Source of the DNA: Cristatella mucedo
Taxonomy: Eukaryota > Bryozoa > Phylactolaemata > Cristatellidae
Reading direction: 5' to 3'
Assembly: GCA_009760855.2 (NCBI GenBank)
Contig: WPIO01000015.1
Span: forward strand, 635,001-699,000
Length of the DNA: 64,000 nt
This document shows positions 33,251 through 42,820 of the stretch, in pieces. Every line of letters starts with the position of its first letter. Within the stretch, counting starts at the first letter, position 1. The position numbers and the translations under genes were made by a program. The notes beneath the pieces are model-generated. The model was not told where the DNA came from and ran no database searches. It saw only the letters and a list, made by a program, of their open reading frames with translations.

Positions 33251-33395
33251 CCGCTTCGATGGTTTGGTCCAGCGGTTAAGGTGCTCGCCCCGACCAAGGT
33301 CTGGCTGAGGTTGTGGGCTCGAGCCCCGAGGCATATGTGAAGCACCTGAATAGAGAATAATTTCTCTCGGGGCGCTACACAAATGAATTATATGT
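33251..33395 (+). mobile_element. SINE1: tRNA-derived SINE with LINE B-like tail
   Basis: Head 'ggtccagcggttaaggtgct' resembles a tRNA A-box region and 'ggttgtgggctcgagcccc' a B box, the internal promoter of RNA polymerase III. The body ends 'catatgtgaagcacc...ctctcggggcgctacac', which aligns over about 60 nt with the LINE B 3' tail (stem-loop then A/T-rich end). Inserted in an LTR. The structure points to mobilisation by the LINE B reverse transcriptase. Confidence 0.8.
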
Positions 33396-33402
33396 TATAA
33401 AT

Positions 33403-33429
33403 ATGTGTGTGTGAGCGTGTGTGCTGTGC

Positions 33430-33460
<31 letters not shown>

Positions 33461-33475
33461 TGCTGTGCGTGTGTG

Positions 33476-33527
<52 letters not shown>

Positions 33528-33557
33528 TGTGTGTGTGTGTGTGTGTGGGGGGGGGGA
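33403..33557. repeat. (TG)n/(TGCG)n microsatellite with G run
   Basis: Alternating purine-pyrimidine array of about 155 bp, TG and CGTG units, ending in a nine-or-more G run. It lies directly after SINE1. Confidence 0.95.
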
Positions 33558-34494
33558 TAGCGTCCACACAGGCCGGTGGACAAGCAGAAAGTTTCTGAGC
33601 AGCAGGGCTAGTGGGTTAGGCGACCACAGCTGACCCGTTGCAAATAAATCCTGCTTAGTCGGCCGATACTGTCCAGCTGATAGCGCCTAATGAGCTGGTA
33701 CTCAGCGCTCCCATTGGCCAGGCGGAGTGGTGAGAGTCCGGCTGGGGCGGAACGACAAGAGCCAGAGAATGAAGGTACCTACACGTGACCGACAGAACTT
33801 TTAAGTCGATACGATACTTGATTGAGAGTCATTGCAGGTGGGAGAGAAGTAATTTCATGTGACAGCTGTGACGCTCGCGACAAACAAGCCTAGCTGTTGA
33901 GTTTCTTGCCAAGTGTGTAGGCGCGATTGCAAAGGCCGCAGCACCATCGAGCAGTGAATTGCGTAGGTCAAGAGGGGATGACAAGAATGCATTCTTTAAT
34001 TTGGACGCAGTAGCCCAGTATAAGCAAGCCCGGATGTTTTCGCCTTGATCCATAGCTGAAAGAACGCAGATTTGAATGTTGAGCTGACGTGTGTTCTAAT
34101 TAATGGTCCTTTTGGAACAGGGCATATAGATTACTTACAGATACAACTGGTGATATACTGGAGTAGTCGATTTTGATCGTTAGGTTTTCGAATTTCTGAA
34201 TCGCACTTGGTTTGCATATAGTTAGTAAGTTAGTTTTGTCACCATTCAATTAAGAATGCTTGCGGCCATCCATGTGAGGTTGTCATCAATATGGGTGTGT
34301 AAAGATGCGTAGTAAGTTGAGAATTCGACGTGCACGGGGGGGGGGGGTGCTGGGAGAGATCAAAGCAAAGGTACAACTGAGTGGCATATGCATAGAAGTG
34401 AAAGCCTACACTCTACTTTCCGATCACTTCGGCAAGAGCTCGAGTATAAACTGTAAAAAGAAGCGGACTGAGCACAGAGCTCTGCGATTATAAG

Positions 34495-34565
34495 AATAGT
34501 AATACATTTGCATAGAAACCTCAGAGAACTCAATTACTCTATAGGTATTTTACATTTACCCCATA
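34495..34565 (-). mobile_element. LINE B tail nested in LINE B
   Basis: 'acctcagagaactcaattactctataggtattttacatttac' is the reverse complement of the family tail with a short AATAGTAAT leader. It interrupts the coding remnant between 'gcgattataa' and 'cccatacttcattgg'. Confidence 0.65.
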
Positions 34566-35384
34566 CTTCATTGGTTCCTCGGATGGCCTTCGTCCGTATA
34601 CATCAATTCTCTTTGAGTCTCTCACCGAGATCGGATCTGAACTATTACAGTACACCGCCAGTGGCTCCCAGGCTAGATGAGAGGCGCTCAAGAAGCGCTT
34701 GTTTGTCAATGGCAGCAAACGCTGCCAAAAGGTCTAGCGAAATACGCAGGGAGATTTTACCGTAGTCTGTATTTCTGCTACGATCATTATACACTCGAAG
34801 CAGCTCTGATTTTGTGGAATGGCAACTCCAAACCAGATTAGAACTTGCTTGCTAGGTTTGAAGTTTCAGTAAAAGAGTTCAGCTCATCTGCCAAAATTCT
34901 CTCCATTGTCTACGTATATGAACGGTAGAAGCGAGATGGGTGGAAGTTGCTCACATTCTCTTGATCTTGCGTTACTTTCGTAATTAGTGGCTTAACTGCT
35001 GCCTTTTTAAAGGTGCGGGGAAATGAGCTGAGACTAAGAATAAATTGATTGTGTTGGTTTTGCATGGCAGAAGCAGATCGATGAATTTTAGAAGTAGGTC
35101 AGTGGAAGTAGGGTCTAGAGGACTCGTACTCTCTTTTGATCGGGAGATGAATTTCAAAATGAGCTCACTCGTGGTCCCTCGTGAATTTATCCATTTAGGA
35201 GCTGCACGGAATCGAGGGAGAGGCATCCTTGTGGAGCTGTCATGCATTGTAAAACACCGGCAAGCAACACATACGGCTGCAACACTGTGTCGAAAATACC
35301 GAAACTGGCATAGTCATCAAGCACTGAATGACAGTTAGCGACAGCAGTAACACGAATCTTTGTGCAGACACTGTAAGTAGGTCT

Positions 35385-35610
35385 GCGCTTATGCGTGCTG
35401 ACAATGTGCATGCTGCCACTAACCACATTTGCATGCTGACCCTGTGCATGTCACCCCTAACCATGTTATTCATTTTGTTTGTTTATCAAGCATGATATTA
35501 CTCACCATTCAATTGCATTTTCCTTTGCAGCAAATTTAAAGCGCCTAGAAAGAGATTGAGTTCTCTGAGGGCGCTTTATCAAGTGCATTATTAGTATTAT
35601 ATTATCATAT
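35385..35610 (+). mobile_element. LINE B 3'-end insertion
   Basis: 3' UTR with both internal repeats, then one of the best conserved stem-loops in the window (about 35537-35582; arms AAAGCGCC / GGCGCTTT) and an ATTATTAGTATT tail. 5'-truncated at about 35385. Confidence 0.92.
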
Positions 35611-35786
35611 AAGCAGCTCGATCGATGGCTCTCAGAAAATTTTACGACCATCAATACAGCAGCCCGGCACATCAGCAGTATCATTATTTTACTCCTCTCG
35701 AAGCACGCAGCAGCAGTGACAAGTTCCGCAACGCCATTTAGGATGAAAAGCGAGGAATGGTCTCTTTGTTCATCCCACTAGCAGCC

Positions 35787-35886
35787 ATGGAGTCTGAAAA
35801 TGAATTAAAATGAATTATGGAGAATGAAAATGAATTAAAAAGGAATTATGGAGAATGAAAATGAATTAAAATGAATTATGGAGAAG
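35787..35886 (+). repeat. Tandem repeat of about 33-bp AT-rich units
   Basis: Three head-to-tail units with the core 'gaaaatgaattaaaatgaat' and joints 'tatggaga'; the second unit carries 'aaaagg' in place of 'aaaatg'. Confidence 0.9.
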
Positions 35887-35889
35887 GTT

Positions 35890-37555
35890 GCGATCACCTT
35901 CAGGCAACAATAGACAAGCTCTACGCTTTGAGGTAAAATTATAGCCTTTACAAACTGTGTACCGTGTTTTTTCAAATTCATCACGTGAAGCTTCCACCAT
36001 GGTCCGCACATTTGTAACAGTGGCTACCTCATAGCTATCTATCTATGTGAACACATTTCCTGTAGATTCAACACGACAAGTTCATTCCCTCTACAATAAT
36101 TAATGCCTTTTCGATTCCTAGTTATCTTCTCATTACTTTTGGCATTAATTTATTAGCCGCATGCTTTATGTCAGGCCTCACTGCAGCTAGTTTTATTACC
36201 ACCGTCGACCCAATACTTCGTCAATTACTTCCCCTAATATCCTGTGTGGGCGGACGTGCTGCTCACGTTTATAATTCTTTCATGACAAAGCGTTGGAAGA
36301 CCTGAATCAAGCACAATACTCAATGTTACTATTGCAACATAGAGCTTAGAACCAGGATAGTTTACGAATAAAATTTTCCAGAAGTATCATGAAGTTCCTG
36401 AAGTTCACAATTCTCAGCAATTATCCCACACTTCTGATGCCGGATTTTACAAAAATGCCTTGCAGGTCTGCAGTTTAGTTTTCTCACTGCGTGACTGCTA
36501 CTGTTAGAACTAGGCTTCTGAAAACATATTGGGCCTGCGTACATTGGATGTCCTCGAAGGACCGTTCAATTTACGCAGGCGTGAAGACACCACCAAAAAA
36601 CGGGAGCAATCAATAAAGTCAATGTAAGGTGGGCCAATTCAGCAGCCTTACTTATGTAATAGTAGAAGAACCCCTTCTTTTATGGACAGTGAAAAATCGC
36701 CTGCGGCAGGACTGAAACCTATCACTTAAGTTGCAAATGGTCAGCACCTAAACTTTTCAAAACTCTGTGATAAGTGCATTCACTGTGGCAATAACGTCTG
36801 CCTGTGCTTTGCAGCACCAGGGAAACCAATTAGATAGAACATGGATTGGCGAGAAATTTCTAGCCACTTGTAAACCCTCGGGACAAGTACGATGCTTGTT
36901 AGCAGAGCCAACATTTTTCTCTTGGGCAGCTATTGAGAGCCACGATCTTCAAATATATTTGATGCAAACAGAGGCTTTCTAAAATTAGTTAATGATTCAG
37001 CTATCAGTTATAAGCCCGTGTAAACTGCTCTGTTTGAGCATGTCTCACAAAAGAATTGACGGAATTGTAGTTATAAAATTATTATAAGCAAAAATTCACA
37101 CATAATCTTGAAAGAATTAGATCGCTGTCTAGGCATAATTTAAATAAGTTGAAAACGAAGCATTTCAACTTGTTAAAGAGAATTGGAAAGATTTCGGCAT
37201 AAGTACACGCAAGGAGCAAAGAGCACGAGAAGTGTGTTGGCTTTGTGAAGAGAGGACGGGGTGGATTTTTTAATGCCGTCATGTTAAGCAATGTTGCTCT
37301 ATCAGTCAGAGGTGAGCTCCATGTCTGTTCAACTTTGATGCTCCAGACCTAAATGCAGCGAACAGCGGAAGTCTAGTTAGGAAACCACACATTCATCGAC
37401 CAGTGTGGCTGAGGTATCCTCATTAAAGCCAGTCAGAGAGTTGGAAATAGTACCTAGCTGGAAGTAGACAGAGTTTAACTTCTGATGAGTACTTCTTCTC
37501 CTAAAGCGAGTTGTTTTATTTACCCTGAATATAATAGGAATAATAATAATAAGGC
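35890..37555. other. No recognisable gene
   Basis: AT-rich with only short open frames and no clear LINE sequence. A diverged SINE-head-like block may lie near 36705-36765. Confidence 0.4.
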
Positions 37556-37559
37556 AAAT

Positions 37560-38385
37560 CTGACAGAAATGCAAGTATTTGGAGCTGAGACTTAAAGGAC
37601 GTAAAGTCGTTTGCAGGTAGCCACCTTAGCCTTACGTGAGTTCTAGACTTCGATGCGTATGAGCTGATTGCTCAATCAGCAAAACATTTCAATTTAGTAC
37701 AAGGGATGATGCTGCGAGAGCACACTGGAGGAGTAGGGAGGTCGGGTGAATAGGCTGGTGCGAGAGCTGAAATGACGTGTTAGCCAGACAAACGATCTTG
37801 AAATAAGTTCTCGATGTTTAATCAATTCTATCAATTTGATGCCAGTGAAGCTCAGAAAGAAGTGGGGAGACAAGGCAGTTACCCAATTTGGGGTTGACCA
37901 GACAGCCCGATGAGTTTTGCTCCAGTTGCGAACAATTAAGGGCACAGGCTAGAAGTCCTAAATACGGCTGCTGGGTTTGCAATAGCTAATAGATTAGTCT
38001 CATCAGTGTTAATCTTAAGTAAGTATGCAGCCATCAAAACGTGCCCGTCGTCGATGCAAGCGGTAAGAGAATCTAGTATGTCAGATGAGGAGCAAAGCTT
38101 AGAAGGGCTTCAGGATAGGTAGCGCTGAGTGTCATTGGTACAGAAACGTAAGCCAAAATTGCATTTCGCGACGATACCAGATAGAGAGTAAAGATATTGA
38201 AAGAAAGCAGGACCTGAGACCTAATTCTGCGATACGTGCTACTTTAAGGGCTCTGCGGATGATCAAGAACCACTTGCATCTACACGCAACATGTCTCACT
38301 GAGGTAGGACCTAACTAGATGTATCGTTGCCAGTGATACCTTAACGTTTGGAGGGGCACTCCAGAATTTCTACTTTAATTGATCT
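37560..38385 (-). mobile_element. Degraded LINE B-like element
   Basis: The minus strand at 37945-37694 reads an LSFTGIKLIELIKH block where other copies have LHWLPVKQRIDFK, flanked by C-terminal-like sequence. 37975-38385 looks like a decayed reverse transcriptase region ('tgtctcactgaggtaggacc' near 38290). No intact frame. Confidence 0.5.
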
Positions 38386-38545
38386 CCGTATATAACTCCA
38401 CAAAGCCACACGGACTAAGTTGGCTAAGTGTTATGCTAGAGCGTTTCCTGTAAAGCTATTACAGCTTAAGCGGCCTTCAGTGCGTATACGATAGCCAGCA
38501 TACTTCATATCTTGCGGGGAATGGTGTGAGATACGTGCCTGTTAT
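38385..38545 (-). mobile_element. LINE A 3'-end fragment
   Basis: 'ctccgtatataactccacaaagccacacgga...aagtgttatgc' and 'agcttaagcggccttcagtgcgtatacgatagccagcat' align with the LINE A 3' UTR at 10170-10290, with moderate divergence. Confidence 0.75.
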
Positions 38546-38954
38546 ATCCAGGAGTACCAGTAGAGAGAGGCTCTAACCTGATCAGTATTGTTGGTTTATA
38601 ATTTCATTAAAGACCTGGAGCAGAGCAAGCTCCGATGAATGATGGCTCTAAACTACGACTACAACTTGCTATGAATATCTGATGAATGGAGTTAATCGAT
38701 CAGTTACAGGGCCTATACTCGCTATAACGTCTTAGATCAGAATGGCAGAAGTGAGGCTGGACAAATTTTCCTAAAAATCTCAATGGTAGGCTTTTTCATG
38801 AGTGGCCTGGCAATTGTGATTTCCAGATGGCGAGGGATTTTTAAATTTTACCGGGACAGATTTACTATACAGATTTAGTTCGCTTGAAAAGCTATTCATA
38901 TGACCTACTAATTGTATTAAAATAGCGCTGGAAATTATTTTAGACTGATTCTCT

Positions 38955-39590
38955 GGTGTTCTGTGCGGCGAATACAGCTAGGCTTGTCTATCGTGAGCGT
39001 CGCAGTTGCCACATCACACCACTTATAGCAGACCTGCACTGGCTCCCAGTCAAGCAACGCATCGACTTCAAGATTCCGTCGCTCACTTGTAGGTCACTTC
39101 ATTCTTTGGCTCCAGCCTATCTCTCAGATCTACCTCCCCCCACCAGGCTAAGCATCGTACTACCTACTTTTTGGAATTTAATCTTTTACTTATATCTCGT
39201 ACGAACCTCAAATCCTTTGGAGACCGTGCCTTTATTTCGTATGCTCCCAAAGCCTGGAACTCACTCCCGACTGCCGTCACGACATCCCCTGACTTGACCA
39301 CATTTAAAAAAATAAGCTAAAAAATTGGGTCCATGTGATTCTTTCTTTACATGTTTATGCGGGCTGACACTGCTCATGCTGCCACTAACCATTCTTCCAC
39401 ACTGACCCTGTGCATGTCATGTCTAACCACATTATGCTTCGTGTCATTGAGCATGCTACCACTAACCATTCGATCACGCTTCCTTTGCCGCAAATTCAAA
39501 GTGCCTAGAAAGCGATTGGGCACTCTAAGAGCGCTATAGCAAATGTATTATTAGTATTATTATTATTAATATTATTATTATTATTGTCAT
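38955..39590 (+). mobile_element. LINE B, 5'-truncated
   Basis: Starts in the C-terminal domain (ARLVYRERRSCHITPLIADL, HWLPVKQRIDFKIPSL) and runs to the tail at 39500-39540 and an ATT microsatellite. One frameshift and one 3' UTR shortening. Confidence 0.92.
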
Positions 39591-39879
39591 TACGCTAACT
39601 AGGTATCCACAGTGGGTGTGCCAATTTTTTAGAAATCTAGCTAGCAACCTATTACTGTACGGAATTAGCTAAGCAAACATTTGCACCGTCTCAATATTCA
39701 ATAGCTAAGAAGCGCATTCTAATATTTGAAGTGTTTTTCTCGTTTAATAGCTTAATATTGTAGGGACTCCCGATGTTTCTGCTGAGTAACCTTAACATTA
39801 GAGTCCAGTTGCTTTAAGGTTGGGTTTACACCTTCGGAATCACTTTCACATATATTGAGCTTTAGCCTAGAAGACATTC

Positions 39880-41140
39880 GGTAGAGATAAACTAAACGTC
39901 AGCCTAGGAGATATTTGATCCTTGAGGTCGGGCAATCTTCGTAAGCTAAATGAGGGTAACACCTAACTCCTATTCGTTGGATACCATTAGCTCACGGCAG
40001 GGCTAGGAGACTTTTCTAATATGATTGGGGATACTGTAAAGCGACCGTCATCATTTGCTTTGAATTAAGGTATCCTCTCTTTAGTGTATACAAGAAGTTG
40101 AAAAGCTTCATGAAGAAAACCGCTTTCATAACAAGCCATCACGTTCAATATCTGTATAAGGTATGAGGCGGCCTATCACAGTGGCTTGTTAATATCTTAC
40201 CAGCTCACTGGTTCTTTTTACCTTGACTAATGAAATTCTGTTTTGCCTGGGCTACTGAATAGCGTCATTAAGCCTCCGCTGCTGGTGATAAAAATGGCCG
40301 TAAGGTTGGTCAACCAATTTTAAGAGTTCAGCCATGCGTCTCCATAACAGAAAGACCAGCGGCGACGGCGGCTTCCAGTGGGTCAACGGAACCAGAACAC
40401 GATTCTTACTCTGTTCTAACAGGCACACCGCCCCTCGGCTTTTTCATTACTTAGTTAACTGTAGCTCCGCTTATAGCCTACTCGTGGAATCATTTCCTCT
40501 AGCCTACCACCACTGTCCTTCCAATCAAGCCAAGCGTCGTACCGGCAGCTCTTCTGACGTACGCTATTTAGCTGCGCTTCTAAGCAATCACTAAAATCAT
40601 TTAATTGACGAAATTTTAAAAAAGTATCGAAAAAGGAATGTTTCTCTTAGCGTTTGCTGGGTAAATTTGAACGGTCGTGCGTGTGCTTGTGCGTGCTGAT
40701 TCTGCATGCTATTACTAAACTGTCGACAAGCTTTGTTTGCAGCATATGTGAAGTACGTCAGGAGAGACTTAGTTATCTCAGGGTGCTAGTCAAATGTCTC
40801 AGTACCTTTTTTATCTTATCTCTATTAAAATTAAATTTATTTGCTCAATACCTTCTCTTTGCTCAATTACTCTGCAGGTCATAGGCGGTGAAACTCACTT
40901 CCACAACTCTTACGCAGCATCTACTCTCCTGCTGCTGACTGGAACTCTTTCCCTCAACACAATTTCTGCACAAGTTCAGCAACACTTCTTATACGACGAA
41001 AGTTCAGCAACATCTCTTAGACAACGACATATTCTCTCTTAGTTTTGACTGTGGCACATCCTTTCCTGTCATTTTATGCTGCCTATGCCTTAGGCTACTA
41101 GCCTCCTCGACTGTCCACCTAAATTTAGAAAATAAAATAA
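39880..41140 (+). mobile_element. Decayed LINE A-like copy with LINE B-like part
   Basis: 39925-40175 aligns in broken frames with LINE A from FLKLNDDKTELL through IGDAIVRPS to KSFIQKTASTASHHIRSL (here TAFITSHHVQYLYK). 40450-40560 resembles the LINE B HSLAPAY...QAKHRTT...SES segment. A LINE B-like tail lies at 40740-40800 and LINE A-like 3' coding sequence at 40880-41110. It is probably several overlaid insertions. Confidence 0.5.
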
Positions 41141-41160
41141 ATTAAATGCTAGCTAATTTG

Positions 41161-41316
41161 GCAGCCTCTTTTGTATAGCGACAGAAGAGCCTTTAAGGCT
41201 ATCATCTCCTCTTGCAGTGGAGATAGAGGATCACTCACCGAAGGGTTAGAACCAAAGACATCGGGGCCGAGGTCGTGAAAAGCAGCCGCCTTACCTAGTG
41301 CGCCATCACGGCTCAC
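41161..41316 (-). mobile_element. SINE2, copy 1
   Basis: On the minus strand: 'ggtgagccgtgatggcgcactaggtaaggcgg', then 'cacgacctcgg', a B-box-like block, then 'aaggctcttctgtcgc' and 'aaaagaggctg'. Aligns end to end with 52091-52255. tRNA-like head, so probably transcribed by RNA polymerase III. Confidence 0.75.
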
Positions 41317-41394
41317 CAAATCCGCTATTCTTATCCCTCACTTTCTCACTGCTGCATTAGGTGGAGTCTGCTGGCTACCCAATACGCACTCTAG

Positions 41395-41545
41395 CGAATC
41401 GCCCATGGTGCGCTTATGCGTGCCACCATTTTGTGTACGGTTATACACTACTCGATATGCTTCCTACTCACTGCAGGCATTGCCAAGAAAGCGATTTATT
41501 TGTTTTCTTTTAGTATGACAACAAATACTGTATTGTAAGGTGCTC
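41395..41545 (+). mobile_element. LINE B-like 3'-end fragment
   Basis: Degraded 3' UTR ('gtgcgcttatgcgtgcca') and stem-loop remnant ('ttgccaagaaagcgattta') followed by ACAAATACTG. Confidence 0.5.
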
Positions 41546-41810
41546 AAAATTCACGACCGAGGTCGCAGCTGGGTTGGTTCCTGAAGCGAGAAGTTTTGTA
41601 TTGGCGACTGCAAATGGGAGTGGTGGTGACAAAGGCTGACCTCCAGCTACGTTTGAGAGGCTGTTGGCTCAGCTTACCTTTTTACTTTTTTTCTCCTACT
41701 GCGAGGACTAACGTCTTTTGTGGAACAGAAAGCGAATTTCCTACAGCTTGGAAGATATGTGTAATCTTACTTCTGAGCCAAACCCGTATCTTAAGTTCAT
41801 GTTTTCTCGG

Positions 41811-41950
41811 TGTGACAATAGAGCTATCGGGCGGAGCCACAACAACGTGACCAATCAGGAGAGGCCTCGCTCACGGTGCGCTCCTGGAGCCGACATAAGA
41901 TGGTTGCCAATAAACGTGGTCTGTTCGTTGTGCTGCGTCTTATCATTACA
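41811..41950 (+). repeat. 5' LTR of the gypsy element (140 bp)
   Basis: TGTGACA...ATTACA ends. Very short. Contains a CCAAT box ('gaccaatcagg') and an AATAAA polyadenylation signal. Four mismatches to the 3' LTR. Confidence 0.97.
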
Positions 41951-41989
41951 CGGTGGCAGCGGTGAAGTTTCACCCTGAAAATCAAAGAG

Positions 41990-42785
41990 ATTTCCAAGTG
42001 TAACCCTCCCGCGGAATTCACATTTGATGAGCCGGCGTTATGGACGGTTTGGAGAAATCGTTTTCGCCATTATGAGATGGCAACGAAGTTGACGGCGGAG
42101 GAACAGGACGTACAGATAAGTACACTCTTGTACGCCATTGCAAGCTGAAGCGATTTTCGACACCTTTACCTATGAGGTCGACCAAGTGAAGACGTTTGAT
42201 CTCATCTTTGGCAAGTATGATAAATATTTCATACCGCGAAGGAATATTATCCACGATCGGGCTTTGTTCAACCGCCGCTCTCAACATCCGGGGGAATCTG
42301 CAGAGGCATTCATACACGCACTACTTGATTTAGCTTCGCACTGCGAATACGGCGCGATGAAAGATGAGTTGGCCCGAGATCGCCTGGTTGTGGGCTTGAC
42401 CGACCTTAAGCTTTCAGAAGCCCTGCAACTAATCCACGACCTTATGCTAACTCTGGCAGTACAAAAGGCGCGTCAGACGAAAATGGTAAAATCACAGCTG
42501 AGTCTGCAGCACCCGGTTTCAGATGTCCCTGGGGTTCATTGGTGACCACAGTCCGCTGACTGTCCTGAGCCCTGCGTCTTAGAGGCTAGCAGCCGCACAG
42601 ACCGTAGGAGAGTTAAGCTTTTCGGTGACGTAAAAGAAGCTAACAGCTGGATGGACCGGAACTGTAACTCGGCTCACACTTCTGGACACTGCCCAGCACG
42701 AGACCGCCGTTGCAATACCTGTGGGAAGGTAGGCCACTATGCAGTGCTGTGCAAATCACGCAGAAAACCGGACGCTAAATAAGAG
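41990..42785 (+). pseudogene. gypsy gag (capsid and zinc knuckle)
   Basis: The capsid region starts near FTFDEPALWTVWRNRF, shifts frame at about 42140 and continues AEAIFDTFTYE...FIHALLDLASHCEY. A stop follows at 42543-42545. Downstream, 42665-42785 encodes one intact CCHC knuckle, CNTCGKVGHYAVLC, and a degenerate one before it (HTSGHCPA). Gag would package element RNA into particles; this copy has at least two frame breaks. No convincing start codon is visible between the LTR and the capsid block. Confidence 0.85.
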
Positions 42786-42820
42786 AGATCGCGGCTGAAT
42801 CCGACGGTGAGAACTACACC

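Larger units (their letters stand above)
32182..33757 (-). mobile_element. Short non-autonomous LTR retroelement
   Basis: Two related sequences, 32182-32530 and 33036-33757, flank about 505 bp. Both start TGTAGGGG on the plus strand and end GGGGC(T/G)GAAC...ACA, so the ends are TG...CA on either strand. Reading the minus strand, the base after the LTR at 33036 begins AATTGGTGACCC, a primer-binding-site-like sequence, giving minus orientation. The internal segment encodes no recognised gag or pol domain (only Pro/Thr/Arg-rich frames), so the element depended on others. The right LTR is expanded by SINE1 and a TG microsatellite. Inserted in LINE B. Confidence 0.7.
33036..33757 (-). repeat. LTR of the 32-kb element (5' LTR), interrupted
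   Basis: Partner of 32182-32530. Homology breaks at about 33250 and resumes at 33560 ('atagcgtccacacaggccgg'), the gap being filled by SINE1 and the TG/CGTG array. It also carries about 55 bp not present in the other LTR near 33675-33725. Confidence 0.75.

Noticed and set aside
33251-33330. Possible tRNA gene
   Set aside because: Head is fused to a LINE-like tail and repeated at 50.1 kb; it is a SINE.
33375-33633. Thr-His-Ala-Arg and Cys-Val repeat open frames
   Set aside because: Products of the TG/CGTG microsatellite.
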